Positions 1-5,114 of a DNA stretch of 6,346 nucleotides are shown piece after piece. Both the position numbers and the translations under genes were made by a program. Each line of letters begins with the position of its first letter. The stretch's first letter is position 1. The DNA comes from Spirochaetales bacterium (GTDB lineage Bacteria > Spirochaetota > Spirochaetia > SZUA-6 > DRHE01), in the NCBI GenBank assembly GCA_016935715.1, contig JAFGQJ010000027.1, positions 1 through 6,346 of the forward strand. Reading direction: 5' to 3'. Under the pieces are notes generated by a model. It was not told the origin of the DNA and made no database searches. It saw only the letters and a list, made by a program, of their open reading frames with translations.

Positions 1-567
1 GCAGCGGGCCGCAACCCGGGCGTCTTTTCCGTCCGACACGATCGAGGCCAGCAGCACCTGCCGCTCCCCCGCCGTTCCGATCGCCAGGGTGGAGATGCGC
101 GGACCGAGCCTGCGCTCCAGCATCTCGTGCGTGTGGTAGGTGTCCCGCCCCCACAGGGTTTCGGCGCTGCGGATGTGAGCGGCGTCCTCGGAGATCTCCA
201 GGAACACCGGCGCATCCGCCCGGCCCCGGATCAGCAGGCCGTCGTACCCGCAGGATCTCAGGACGCCAGCGAACTTCCCGCCTACATCCGATTCGGCCCA
301 GATTCCTGTTAGGGGGGATTTGCAGACCACGCTGGTGCGATCCGCACAGGGTACCCGTGTTCCGGCGAAGGGACCGGCAAGAATCAGCAGAAGGGCACCG
401 TCGGAAAGCGGATCCGTCCCGGGGGCCAGCCCGTCCAGAAGGATCCGAGCGCCGAGACCCGTGCCTCCCACCGTGCCCTGAAGCGTCCCGGAGTCCAGCT
501 CCCGGAAAGATATCTTGCCGGTGTCGAGATCGACCTCCAGGAGATTCCCGCAATACCCGGGAATCAC
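1..567 (-). CDS. Aldehyde ferredoxin oxidoreductase (AOR) family protein, N-terminal part (3' end outside window)
   Basis: The first 189 codons are open from a GTG at 567 to the left edge. The product matches the N-terminal domain of AOR-family tungsto-/molybdopterin enzymes, which oxidise aldehydes to acids with ferredoxin or a related acceptor in the cytoplasm. Visible landmarks are GYCGNLLEVDLDTGKI at residues 4-19, the GG-GLGAR segment at ~34-41, DPLSDGALLLILAGPFAGT at 52-70, R77 then VCKSPLTG at 81-88 (pterin-contacting region), VGGKFAG at 95-101, CGYDGLLIRG at 106-115, LWG-DTY at 138-144 and the GTAGE / SIVSDGKDARVAAR stretch up to the edge. That stretch precedes the family's G-GAVMGSK motif. 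The Asn that usually sits two residues before this GG appears to be Asp94. The iron-sulfur cysteines lie in the missing part, so activity cannot be judged. The start codon overlaps the upstream permease stop (GTGA), which implies translational coupling. An in-frame GTG at 576 is an alternative start. The family call is firm; the substrate is unknown. Confidence 0.9.
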   Translation of the reverse strand, partial: MIPGYCGNLLEVDLDTGKISFRELDSGTLQGTVGGTGLGARILLDGLAPGTDPLSDGALLLILAGPFAGTRVPCADRTSVVCKSPLTGIWAESDVGGKFAGVLRSCGYDGLLIRGRADAPVFLEISEDAAHIRSAETLWGRDTYHTHEMLERRLGPRISTLAIGTAGERQVLLASIVSDGKDARVAARC

Positions 568-1301
568 TGCTGCCACTGCTTCTCTTTGAGGATCTTCAAG
601 CCCCGGGGTGTCACCGCTTCCTCCAGCCCCCCGAGGGCGGCATCCAGAATGATGGCCAGGGCAGCTGTGGGGGCAGCTCCCTGCAGCACGAGCTGCATGA
701 CCCGCACGGCGATCCCGGTTACGATCAGCTCTCCCAGCCCGCCGGCTCCGATCATACCGGCCACCGCGGCGGTACCCACATTCACGACGGTGGAGGTGCG
801 GATGCCGGCGATGATCACCGGCCGTGCCAGGGGCAGCTCCACCTTCCAGGTGATCTGCCAGCGGGACATACCCATGCCTCTGGCCGCTTCGATCACCGCC
901 GGATCGACCGAACGAATCCCTGCGTAGGTATTGCGGATGATCGGCAGCATGGCGTAGACGAACAGAGCCACGACCGCAGCCTGGTAACCCATTCCGAGTA
1001 CCGCCCCGGCGATGCCGATGAAGGCCAGGGTGGGAATGGTCTGTCCGACATTTGCAATCCCGATCAGCACCGGGGAAACGTAACGCAGCGCCTTTCGGGT
1101 AGAGAAGAAACCGATCGGTATTCCCACCAGAATGGCGAGAGCCTCCGCCGCGCTCACGATCTGAACGTGCCGCAGAGAGGACCTGAGCACCTTGCCGGGG
1201 GGAGCCATCTTGAAGATGCCTACCTCCCCGAGGGCGGTCATCCAAACGGTCAGCCCGAGCAGGGCGACCAGCAGAATTACGAGAATGACAGTCTTGCTCA
1301 C
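564..1301 (-). CDS. Osmoprotectant/betaine ABC transporter permease (second permease subunit, YehW/OpuCD-like)
   Basis: This 245-residue inner-membrane protein is one of two permease subunits of a quaternary-ammonium importer. A GTG start (1301) follows AGGCGGA and lies 5 nt after the ATPase stop. The N-terminus has one hydrophobic segment (~4-25), followed by a periplasmic-looking stretch and then the binding-protein-dependent transport core. Hydrophobic segments fall at ~50-66, 76-102, 106-122, 162-187 and 203-224. The EAA loop that docks on the ATPase is clear at 138-159 (EAARGMGM...ELPLA), and GMIGAGGLG at 182-190 is typical of ProW/OpuC permeases. It shares the RNTYAGIR-VDPA-IEA-RGMGMS block with the other permease in this window, so the two probably form a heterodimer. 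The stop TGA overlaps the GTG of the AOR gene. The family is certain; the transported compound is inferred only from the family. Confidence 0.93.
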   Translation of the reverse strand: MSKTVILVILLVALLGLTVWMTALGEVGIFKMAPPGKVLRSSLRHVQIVSAAEALAILVGIPIGFFSTRKALRYVSPVLIGIANVGQTIPTLAFIGIAGAVLGMGYQAAVVALFVYAMLPIIRNTYAGIRSVDPAVIEAARGMGMSRWQITWKVELPLARPVIIAGIRTSTVVNVGTAAVAGMIGAGGLGELIVTGIAVRVMQLVLQGAAPTAALAIILDAALGGLEEAVTPRGLKILKEKQWQQ

Positions 1302-1306
1302 CGGTT

Positions 1307-2422
1307 CTATCCGCCTTTCCTGCCGAGCTCCTGCTCTCCCAGGACATCCCGGATCATGTCGAAGGACAGCACGCCCAGAAGCCGACCGTCCTCGTCCAGC
1401 ACCGACAGGGTGCCGATGGTGCTCGACAGCATCATCGAAAGGGCGTCATTCAGCGGTGTCTCCGGGACGGCGGTAACCGTCGGCGGCTTCATGATTTCCC
1501 GCAGCGAGCGCGCCGGATCGATGTCCTCGTCCGTTATCCAGCCCAGAAAATGATCGTCCGCGTCTGTCAGCATCGACCAGGAGATCCCCTCCCGCTGCAT
1601 CCGCGCCTTGACCTCCCCCGGATCTTCCCCCACTTTGACGGTGAAAGGCGGCTGCCGCATCACGTCCCGGACGCGGTTCAGCTGCAGGCTCTTCAGCGTC
1701 CGGTCCGCCCCGACGAAATCCCGGACGAACTTGTCCTTGGGCTGCTGCAGGAGCGTGGTGGGATCCGTGTACTGGATCAGCTCTCCTTTCCTCATAAGGG
1801 CGATCCGATCGCCCATCTTTATCGCTTCGTGGATGTCGTGGGTTACGAAGGCGATCGTCTTCTTGATCTTGGCCTGGATCTTGAGGAACTCCTCCTGGAG
1901 CTTGGTGCGGGTGATGGGGTCGATCGCCCCGAACGGCTCGTCCATCAGCAGGATCGGAGGATCCGCACCCAGACACCGGGCGACACCGATGCGCTGCTGC
2001 TGCCCCCCGGACAGCTCGCTGGGGTAGCGGTCGATGAAGGTGGCGGGGTCCATGCCCACCAGGTTCAGCAGCTCCTCCGCCCGGGCTCTCTGCCTGGCCC
2101 TGGGCCATTTCAGCAACCGGGGCACCGTGGCGATATTCTCCTCCACGGTCAGGTGGGGGAACAGGCCGATGTTCTGTATGGCGTACCCGATACCCCGCCT
2201 CAGCACATTGGGATCCAACTTCATCGTATCCACGCCGTTTACATAGATCTTTCCCCTGCTGAGGGGGATCAGACGGTTGATCATCTTCATGCTGGTGGTC
2301 TTGCCGCAGCCCGAGGGCCCGAGAAAGATGCAGAACTCCCCCTCGTTGATCTCCAGGCTTACGTCTTTTACCGCTTCGGTGCCGTCGGCGTACACCTTCC
2401 AGACATTCTCCAGTTTAATCAC
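1307..2422 (-). CDS. opuCA: Quaternary-amine/osmoprotectant ABC transporter ATP-binding protein with C-terminal CBS domains (OpuCA-like)
   Basis: This 371-residue cytoplasmic ATPase powers the importer. The GTG start at 2422 was chosen because AAGGAG lies 6 nt upstream and the protein then begins MIKLENVWKVY, the normal ABC N-terminus; the open frame continues upstream but is not coding there. Visible motifs are Walker A GPSGCGKT (35-42), Q-loop Q83 in the OpuCA-like GYAIQNIGLFPH, signature LSGGQQQ (137-143), Walker B ILLMDEP (157-163) and switch His195. Residues ~252-305 and ~308-362 form two CBS repeats. In OpuA-type systems CBS domains gate transport by ionic strength or nucleotides, so regulation by cell state is likely. 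The first repeat looks more divergent. The gene overlaps the upstream permease by 4 nt (GTGA) and ends in TAG. Its length fits OpuCA (~380 aa). The ATPase role is certain; the symbol is by resemblance. Confidence 0.95.
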   Translation of the reverse strand: MIKLENVWKVYADGTEAVKDVSLEINEGEFCIFLGPSGCGKTTSMKMINRLIPLSRGKIYVNGVDTMKLDPNVLRRGIGYAIQNIGLFPHLTVEENIATVPRLLKWPRARQRARAEELLNLVGMDPATFIDRYPSELSGGQQQRIGVARCLGADPPILLMDEPFGAIDPITRTKLQEEFLKIQAKIKKTIAFVTHDIHEAIKMGDRIALMRKGELIQYTDPTTLLQQPKDKFVRDFVGADRTLKSLQLNRVRDVMRQPPFTVKVGEDPGEVKARMQREGISWSMLTDADDHFLGWITDEDIDPARSLREIMKPPTVTAVPETPLNDALSMMLSSTIGTLSVLDEDGRLLGVLSFDMIRDVLGEQELGRKGG

Positions 2423-3096
2423 TGTTTGCTCCTTATTCGTACTCCCTTGGGGGTTGTCAGCCACTCCAGCCTGCCCATGACGATGTCCACGATGATCGCC
2501 AGCAGGGATACGCACACCGCCCCGATCAGGATGAGATCGGTCCGGTAGTTGGCGATGCCGCGGAATATGGGCTGGCCCAGACCTCCGGCGCCGATATAGG
2601 AACCGATGGCGGCCACTCCGATGTTCATCACGACCGCCTGGCGCAGTCCCGCCATGATCACGGGAACCGCCAGAGGGAGCTTGACCTTCAGCAGAATCTG
2701 GAATTCGCTCATTCCCATTCCCCGACCCGCCTCGATGATGGCGGGATCCACCTCCCGGATGGCCGTATAGGTGTTGCGCACGATAGGCAGCAGCCCGTAC
2801 AGGGTCAAAGCGATCACGACCGGCAAAAAGCCGATCGACGGCAGGGTCAGGGCGGACAGTATCCCCATCAGGATCCCGTACAGGGCGAGGGAGGGGACGG
2901 TCATCATGATGCTGGCAAGATACAGCACGATATCGGCCAGCCGCTGCCTTCCTTTCCCGGATATGAAGATACCGACCAGCACCCCGATCACCACGGCGCA
3001 GGCGTTGGCAACCAGGATGATGTACAGGTGTTGGAGGGTCCATTCGAGGATCTTGTCAGAATGCTTCAGCAGATAGGTCCATGCTTGTGCCCACAT
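2419..3096 (-). CDS. Osmoprotectant/betaine ABC transporter permease (first permease subunit, YehY/OpuCB-like)
   Basis: This compact 225-residue inner-membrane permease is the first of the pair. The ATG at 3096 is preceded by AGAGGA at good spacing. It has no long N-terminal extension: an amphipathic start (1-20) leads into hydrophobic segments at ~22-46, 54-82, 86-106, 144-172 and 185-208. The RNTYTAIREVDPAIIEAGRG segment (107-126) and the EAA loop (122-143, ending KVKLPLA) identify a binding-protein-dependent permease of the ProW/OpuCB type. GSYIGAGGLGQPIF (165-178) is the characteristic later motif. It lies 135 nt downstream of the binding-protein gene, with a strong hairpin in the gap, and its stop overlaps the ATPase GTG by 4 nt. 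It should form a heterodimer with the second permease of this operon. Compatible solutes such as glycine betaine, choline or carnitine are family-level substrate guesses. Confidence 0.94.
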   Translation of the reverse strand: MWAQAWTYLLKHSDKILEWTLQHLYIILVANACAVVIGVLVGIFISGKGRQRLADIVLYLASIMMTVPSLALYGILMGILSALTLPSIGFLPVVIALTLYGLLPIVRNTYTAIREVDPAIIEAGRGMGMSEFQILLKVKLPLAVPVIMAGLRQAVVMNIGVAAIGSYIGAGGLGQPIFRGIANYRTDLILIGAVCVSLLAIIVDIVMGRLEWLTTPKGVRIRSKQ

Positions 3097-3159
3097 CTAT
3101 TTCCTCTTTCCATTTCATTCGGGATTTCGAGAGCCTGCGGTCGGAAGGTCGGGATAACG

Positions 3160-3188
3160 GGGACCGGCCCCGAAACGAAGCCGGTCCC
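3160..3188 (-). terminator. Strong intergenic hairpin between binding-protein and permease genes (attenuator or mRNA-stabilising stem)
   Basis: Perfect 9-bp inverted repeat: GGGACCGGC and GCCGGTCCC separated by an 11-nt loop. It lies in the 135-nt gap between the binding-protein stop (3232) and the permease start (3096). No U-tract follows it, so it is not a standard intrinsic terminator. Importer operons often carry such a stem to keep binding-protein mRNA more abundant than permease/ATPase mRNA, by partial termination or by blocking 3' exonucleases. That role is inferred; the stem itself is plain in the sequence. Confidence 0.6.
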
Positions 3189-3231
3189 TCACACTCGGAT
3201 GCGCAGACGCGGGACGCTCGAATCAAGAACG

Positions 3232-4236
3232 TCAGTCGATCAGACCCTTCTCCTTCAGCCACTGTTCGGCGGCTTCCTCGGGTTCCATCAGGTCTACGTC
3301 CACCCTGGCGTTCAGCGCGGTCATCTCGGCACGAGCCCCCGCTGGATCGTCGGGGAAAGCACCCACCAGCTCATTCAGCACGTCTTCCAGCTCGGGATTG
3401 GCGTCCAGAACTTCCTTGCGCACGTAGGGCGCCAGGTCGTAGGGAGGCCAGAAATTCTTGTCATCCTGGAGCACGACCCAGTCATTCTTCACCACCGCGG
3501 CATCGGTGCCGAACACCATGGCTGCCACGCTTCGTCCCTGCGCCAGGTACTCGAAGGTCAGCCCCGGCAGTACCGTCGTGACCTTATCGGGTTTGAAGGC
3601 GAAGCCGTAGTGCATCTGCAGACCCAGAATCCCGTCCGGGCGGGAGTAGAACTCGAAATCACTGGCAAAGGGAACGTCCCCCTCGCGCTCTCGGACGTAA
3701 TCGGCGAATTCCGAAACGTTCGTTACATTGTTGCTTTCCGAAAATTCGCGGGTAACCGCGATGGCGTAGGTGTTGTTGCACCAGATCGGATCGAGCCATA
3801 TCAGGCCTCGTTCGGCGTCGCTGAGCTTGGTCTTTTCGTACATCTCCTCCGGCGATTCTCCCTGGAACTCGTGGCCCGTGTAGCTCAGCCACTGGGTGCC
3901 GGTGTAGTCCATGCAGAGGTCGAGACTGCCGTTCTCCATGGCCTCGCGCAGAACCGTGCTCGACATCCCGGTCTTGAGCCTGACATCATAGCCTCGATCC
4001 TCCAGCAGCAGGGCCATCAGGTTGCCCACCAGGAACTGCTCGGTGAAATTCTTGGTTCCGATGTCGATCGGGGAAGAATACGGTACCCCCGTTCCCGGAG
4101 CGGTCTCCTCGACCATCTCCTCCTGCACCTCTTCTACCGCCTCCTCGACGACCTCCGCCGGCTCCTGTTTGCCGCCGGCATAGACGAAGGCGGAAAGCGC
4201 CGCTATCATCAGCAAGAAAATCAAAATCTTTTTCAT
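3232..4236 (-). CDS. Periplasmic glycine betaine/quaternary-amine substrate-binding protein (OpuAC domain; OsmF/ProX/OpuCC type)
   Basis: This 334-residue secreted protein captures the ligand for the importer. Residues 1-20 are a signal peptide: MKK, a hydrophobic core, then VYA before GGKQE. There is no cysteine, so cleavage should be by signal peptidase I rather than as a lipoprotein. Residues 25-47 form a glutamate-rich linker. The OpuAC-type domain starts at ~57 with IDIGTKNFTEQFLVGNL, close to the IGSKNFTEQ opening of OsmF/OpuCC proteins. DLCMDYTGTQWLSYTGH (106-122) matches the family's YTGT region. Aromatic residues such as Y111, W116, Y119, W152, Y157, W253 and W263 are candidates for the cation-pi box that holds trimethylammonium groups. 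The start is supported by a GAGG next to it and AGGAGG 11 nt upstream. It is first in the operon and has a long regulated leader. The class is firm; the exact ligand is not readable. Confidence 0.93.
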   Translation of the reverse strand: MKKILIFLLMIAALSAFVYAGGKQEPAEVVEEAVEEVQEEMVEETAPGTGVPYSSPIDIGTKNFTEQFLVGNLMALLLEDRGYDVRLKTGMSSTVLREAMENGSLDLCMDYTGTQWLSYTGHEFQGESPEEMYEKTKLSDAERGLIWLDPIWCNNTYAIAVTREFSESNNVTNVSEFADYVREREGDVPFASDFEFYSRPDGILGLQMHYGFAFKPDKVTTVLPGLTFEYLAQGRSVAAMVFGTDAAVVKNDWVVLQDDKNFWPPYDLAPYVRKEVLDANPELEDVLNELVGAFPDDPAGARAEMTALNARVDVDLMEPEEAAEQWLKEKGLID

Positions 4237-4301
4237 AATCCTCGTTTACCTCCTGTAGATTTTCGATAATGAAATTTGCCTCCCACGAGCCGCGTCACCA
4301 C
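4233..4301 (-). CDS. Possible leader peptide (22 codons) overlapping the binding-protein start; alternative fMet-Trp-stop mini-ORF
   Basis: A near-consensus Shine-Dalgarno, AAGGAGGT (4316-4309), is followed 5 nt later by ATG-TGG-TGA (4303-4295), a two-codon ORF. It is followed 7 nt later by GTG-GTG in another frame. The GTG frame runs 22 codons and ends in a TGA that shares ATGA with the binding-protein start at 4236. The encoded peptide would be short and basic, beginning VVTRLVGGKFHYRK, with no recognised homology. The overlap suggests translational coupling: ribosomes loaded at the strong upstream site would finish on the binding-protein start and also pass through its own AGGAGG. Alternatively the ATG is used and the Met-Trp stop acts as a stalling or start-stop regulator. 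Such a strong ribosome site without a normal gene behind it is visible in the sequence; its function is inference. Confidence 0.4.
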   Translation of the reverse strand: MVTRLVGGKFHYRKSTGGKRGL

Positions 4302-4308
4302 ATCTTAA

Positions 4309-4316
4309 ACCTCCTT
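4309..4316 (-). promoter_or_regulatory. Strong Shine-Dalgarno in the leader, 73 nt upstream of the binding-protein start
   Basis: AAGGAGGT reads as an almost perfect anti-16S match and is placed ideally for the ATG at 4303 or the GTG at 4301. It is better than the site of any gene in the window. The nearest real gene starts 73 nt further on and has its own AGGAGG (4254-4249). Confidence 0.6.
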
Positions 4317-4325
4317 AAGGTATAA

Positions 4326-4364
4326 TAAATATCAAAATTATATATAAGTCTGATATTAAATATC
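4326..4364 (-). repeat. Direct repeats of GATATTTA and a 13-nt palindrome flanking the P2 -10 box
   Basis: GATATTTA occurs at 4364-4357 and again at 4333-4326, exactly 31 nt apart (about three helical turns). The first copy is part of the palindrome GATATTTAATATC (4364-4352). The copies flank the TATAAT of P2, one overlapping the -35 side and one at the predicted start site. This is the layout expected for a regulator bound as two units on the same DNA face. In AT-rich DNA such repeats can arise by chance, so operator function is a hypothesis. Confidence 0.35.
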
Positions 4365-4366
4365 CA
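4330..4366 (-). promoter_or_regulatory. Proximal promoter P2 in the AT-rich patch
   Basis: A perfect -10 TATAAT (4342-4337) has TGGATA (4366-4361) 18 nt upstream as a 4/6 match to -35. The predicted transcript start is near 4330, giving a leader of about 94 nt that carries the strong Shine-Dalgarno and small ORF. The surroundings are strikingly AT-rich compared with the rest of the window. The -10 is clear; the -35 is weak, so an activator may be needed. Confidence 0.45.
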
Positions 4367-4372
4367 CCAATA

Positions 4373-4410
4373 GGGCCGCCCGCGGAAGCCATCGAGGCAA
4401 GCCGCGGCCC
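4373..4410 (-). ncRNA. GC-rich leader stem-loop
   Basis: GGGCCGC (4410-4404) and GCGGCCC (4379-4373) are perfectly complementary. An alternative inner fold pairs CCGCGG (4407-4402) with CCGCGG (4385-4380), with a small internal GCC/GGC stem around a TCGAT loop. It would form in transcripts from the distal promoter and sits directly upstream of P2. No U-tract follows, so it is not an obvious terminator. It is part of a leader that I do not recognise as a known riboswitch class. Confidence 0.4.
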
Positions 4411-4459
4411 GGGGAAGCAGCCATCCATCGGCACTTCCCCTGCTTGTAACCGATGGATG
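4411..4459 (-). ncRNA. Interleaved stems in the leader: pseudoknot-like or mutually exclusive structure
   Basis: Two perfect stems cross each other. Stem A is CATCCATCGG (4459-4450) with CCGATGGATG (4431-4422), 10 bp. Stem B is GGGGAAG (4440-4434), inside A's loop, with CTTCCCC (4417-4411), downstream of A, 7 bp. Connecting loops are 9, 2 and 4 nt. The order A-B-A'-B' is that of an H-type pseudoknot. The 4-nt loop that must span the 10-bp stem is short, so the stems may instead be alternatives, as in a switch. AAGCAG (4445-4440) can also pair with CTGCTT (4420-4415). The pairing is seen directly; a regulatory role is inferred from its place in the importer leader. Confidence 0.5.
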
Positions 4460-4530
4460 CACAAAAACAGCAGCACAGATTAACAGGACCAGAAAGGAGT
4501 ATAACGAAGGGTTTCGAAACGGTCCCAAAC

Positions 4531-4558
4531 CGAGAGGCAGTATCCGCTTTGCCCCTCG
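4531..4558 (-). ncRNA. Leader stem-loop 2
   Basis: CGAGGGGC (4558-4551) pairs with GCCTCTCG (4538-4531) over 8 bp including one G-U, around a 12-nt loop (AAAGCGGATACT). It follows stem-loop 1 immediately. The stretch downstream, to ~4460, holds only weak pairings, including a short palindrome GTTTCGAAAC at 4511-4520. Confidence 0.4.
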
Positions 4559-4600
4559 ACGCACCACCGTCCATGCACAACAACTGTGCCAACGGTCGTC
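4558..4600 (-). ncRNA. Leader stem-loop 1 at the predicted 5' end of the P1 transcript
   Basis: Nested arms are visible: GACG (4600-4597) with CGTC (4561-4558), ACCGT (4596-4592) with ACGGT (4570-4566), and GCACA (4589-4585) with TGTGC (4579-4575) closing a 5-nt loop. Internal loops separate the arms. It would sit at the very start of the transcript from P1 and may protect the 5' end or form part of a larger sensor. Confidence 0.4.
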
Positions 4601-4632
4601 TATAATCTAGGTGTTTTTGCCAATATTGTCAA
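4597..4632 (-). promoter_or_regulatory. Distal sigma-70-type promoter P1 for the importer operon
   Basis: A perfect -35 TTGACA (4632-4627) is followed after exactly 17 nt by TAGATT (4609-4604), a 4/6 match to -10. The start would be near 4597, giving a structured leader of about 360 nt before the binding-protein gene. P1 begins 35 nt past the end of the dehydrogenase remnant, so the importer/AOR operon can be transcribed independently of the methyltransferase gene. Confidence 0.6.
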
Positions 4633-4666
4633 GTTCTCGCCTGACAAAGAATTGGAGTGCGCACCT

Positions 4667-5093
4667 TCAATCTGAAACGGCAAAGCTCCGCCTCAGGATG
4701 TCTTCGATGTCGTCTACCTCAGCCCTTGCCGGATTCGTCCTGGAATTGACGTTCCCCAGGGCTCCCAGCGCCATCTCGGGGATGTCGATTCCACGGATCG
4801 TGACCAGATCACCGTGGATTCCGGATCGGGCGTAGAGCCTCCTCAGCCAGTGCTCGAATCCGTGCCTCCCACGCACCAGGGCGTCCAGAGATTTCATCTT
4901 CTTGCCGCACACCGAGCCGTTGAAGGCCAGCACATGCGGAAGCAGCAGAGCGTTCCCGCCCCGCGGTCACGATGAACGCCGCATTGTGCAACTCGCTGCG
5001 CGCGAGCTCGTCCGGCAGCAGATCGATCGCCCCGGGGCCGAACTCCACCTTCGTCGGCAGGATGAAGTTGAACAGCTTCGAGTTCAGCTGCAT
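4667..5093 (-). pseudogene. Iron-containing alcohol dehydrogenase remnant with large internal deletion and frameshift
   Basis: The ATG at 5093 opens a frame beginning MQLNSKLFNFILPTKVEFGP and continuing to NAAFIVTA (residue 44). This is the usual N-terminus of group III Fe-dependent alcohol dehydrogenases. At ~4966-4955 the similarity jumps, in another frame, to GGNALLLPHVLAFNG. That segment normally lies ~270 residues later, just after the HG of an iron-binding His. It then continues to the usual C-terminus (NVNSRTNPARAEVDDIEDILRRSF) and stops at 4667. About 240 residues are missing, including the GGGS nucleotide-binding region and the metal-binding His/Asp residues, and the total length (427 nt) is not a multiple of three. 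Reading from the ATG gives only a 94-aa hybrid peptide. No activity is expected. It starts 21 nt after the methyltransferase gene without a good ribosome site. An assembly error could mimic the deletion. Confidence 0.85.
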
Positions 5094-5114
5094 GATGCAA
5101 CAGCCGCGAACGTT

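Noticed and set aside
357..1553. 398-codon open frame on the plus strand
   Set aside because: It lies antisense to the AOR, permease and ATPase genes. Its composition (Arg/Pro/Ser/Gly/His-rich) and lack of any domain are typical of shadow frames in GC-rich DNA.
1550..2548. 332-codon plus-strand frame
   Set aside because: Exactly antisense to the OpuCA-like ATPase, whose Walker and signature motifs are intact on the minus strand.
2423..3043. N-terminal extension of the ATPase to 578 residues
   Set aside because: The extra 207 residues are the permease gene read in another frame. A Shine-Dalgarno and a GTG at 2422 give the normal ABC start.
3028..4269. 413-codon plus-strand frame
   Set aside because: Antisense to the binding-protein gene, with no recognisable domain. 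The minus-strand product has a signal peptide and family motifs.
4321..4326. TATAAT on the plus strand
   Set aside because: No -35 at 16-18 nt upstream and no plus-strand gene downstream.
4295..4592. Two minus-strand frames of 78-90 codons within the leader
   Set aside because: They cover the structured leader and promoter, have no good ribosome site at their starts and resemble no family. One of them merely ends in the ATG-TGG-TGA unit.
4640..4680. Terminator after the dehydrogenase remnant
   Set aside because: A short imperfect inverted repeat (ATTG...GTGCGCAC...CAAT) is present, but it has mismatches, no proper loop and no convincing U-tract.
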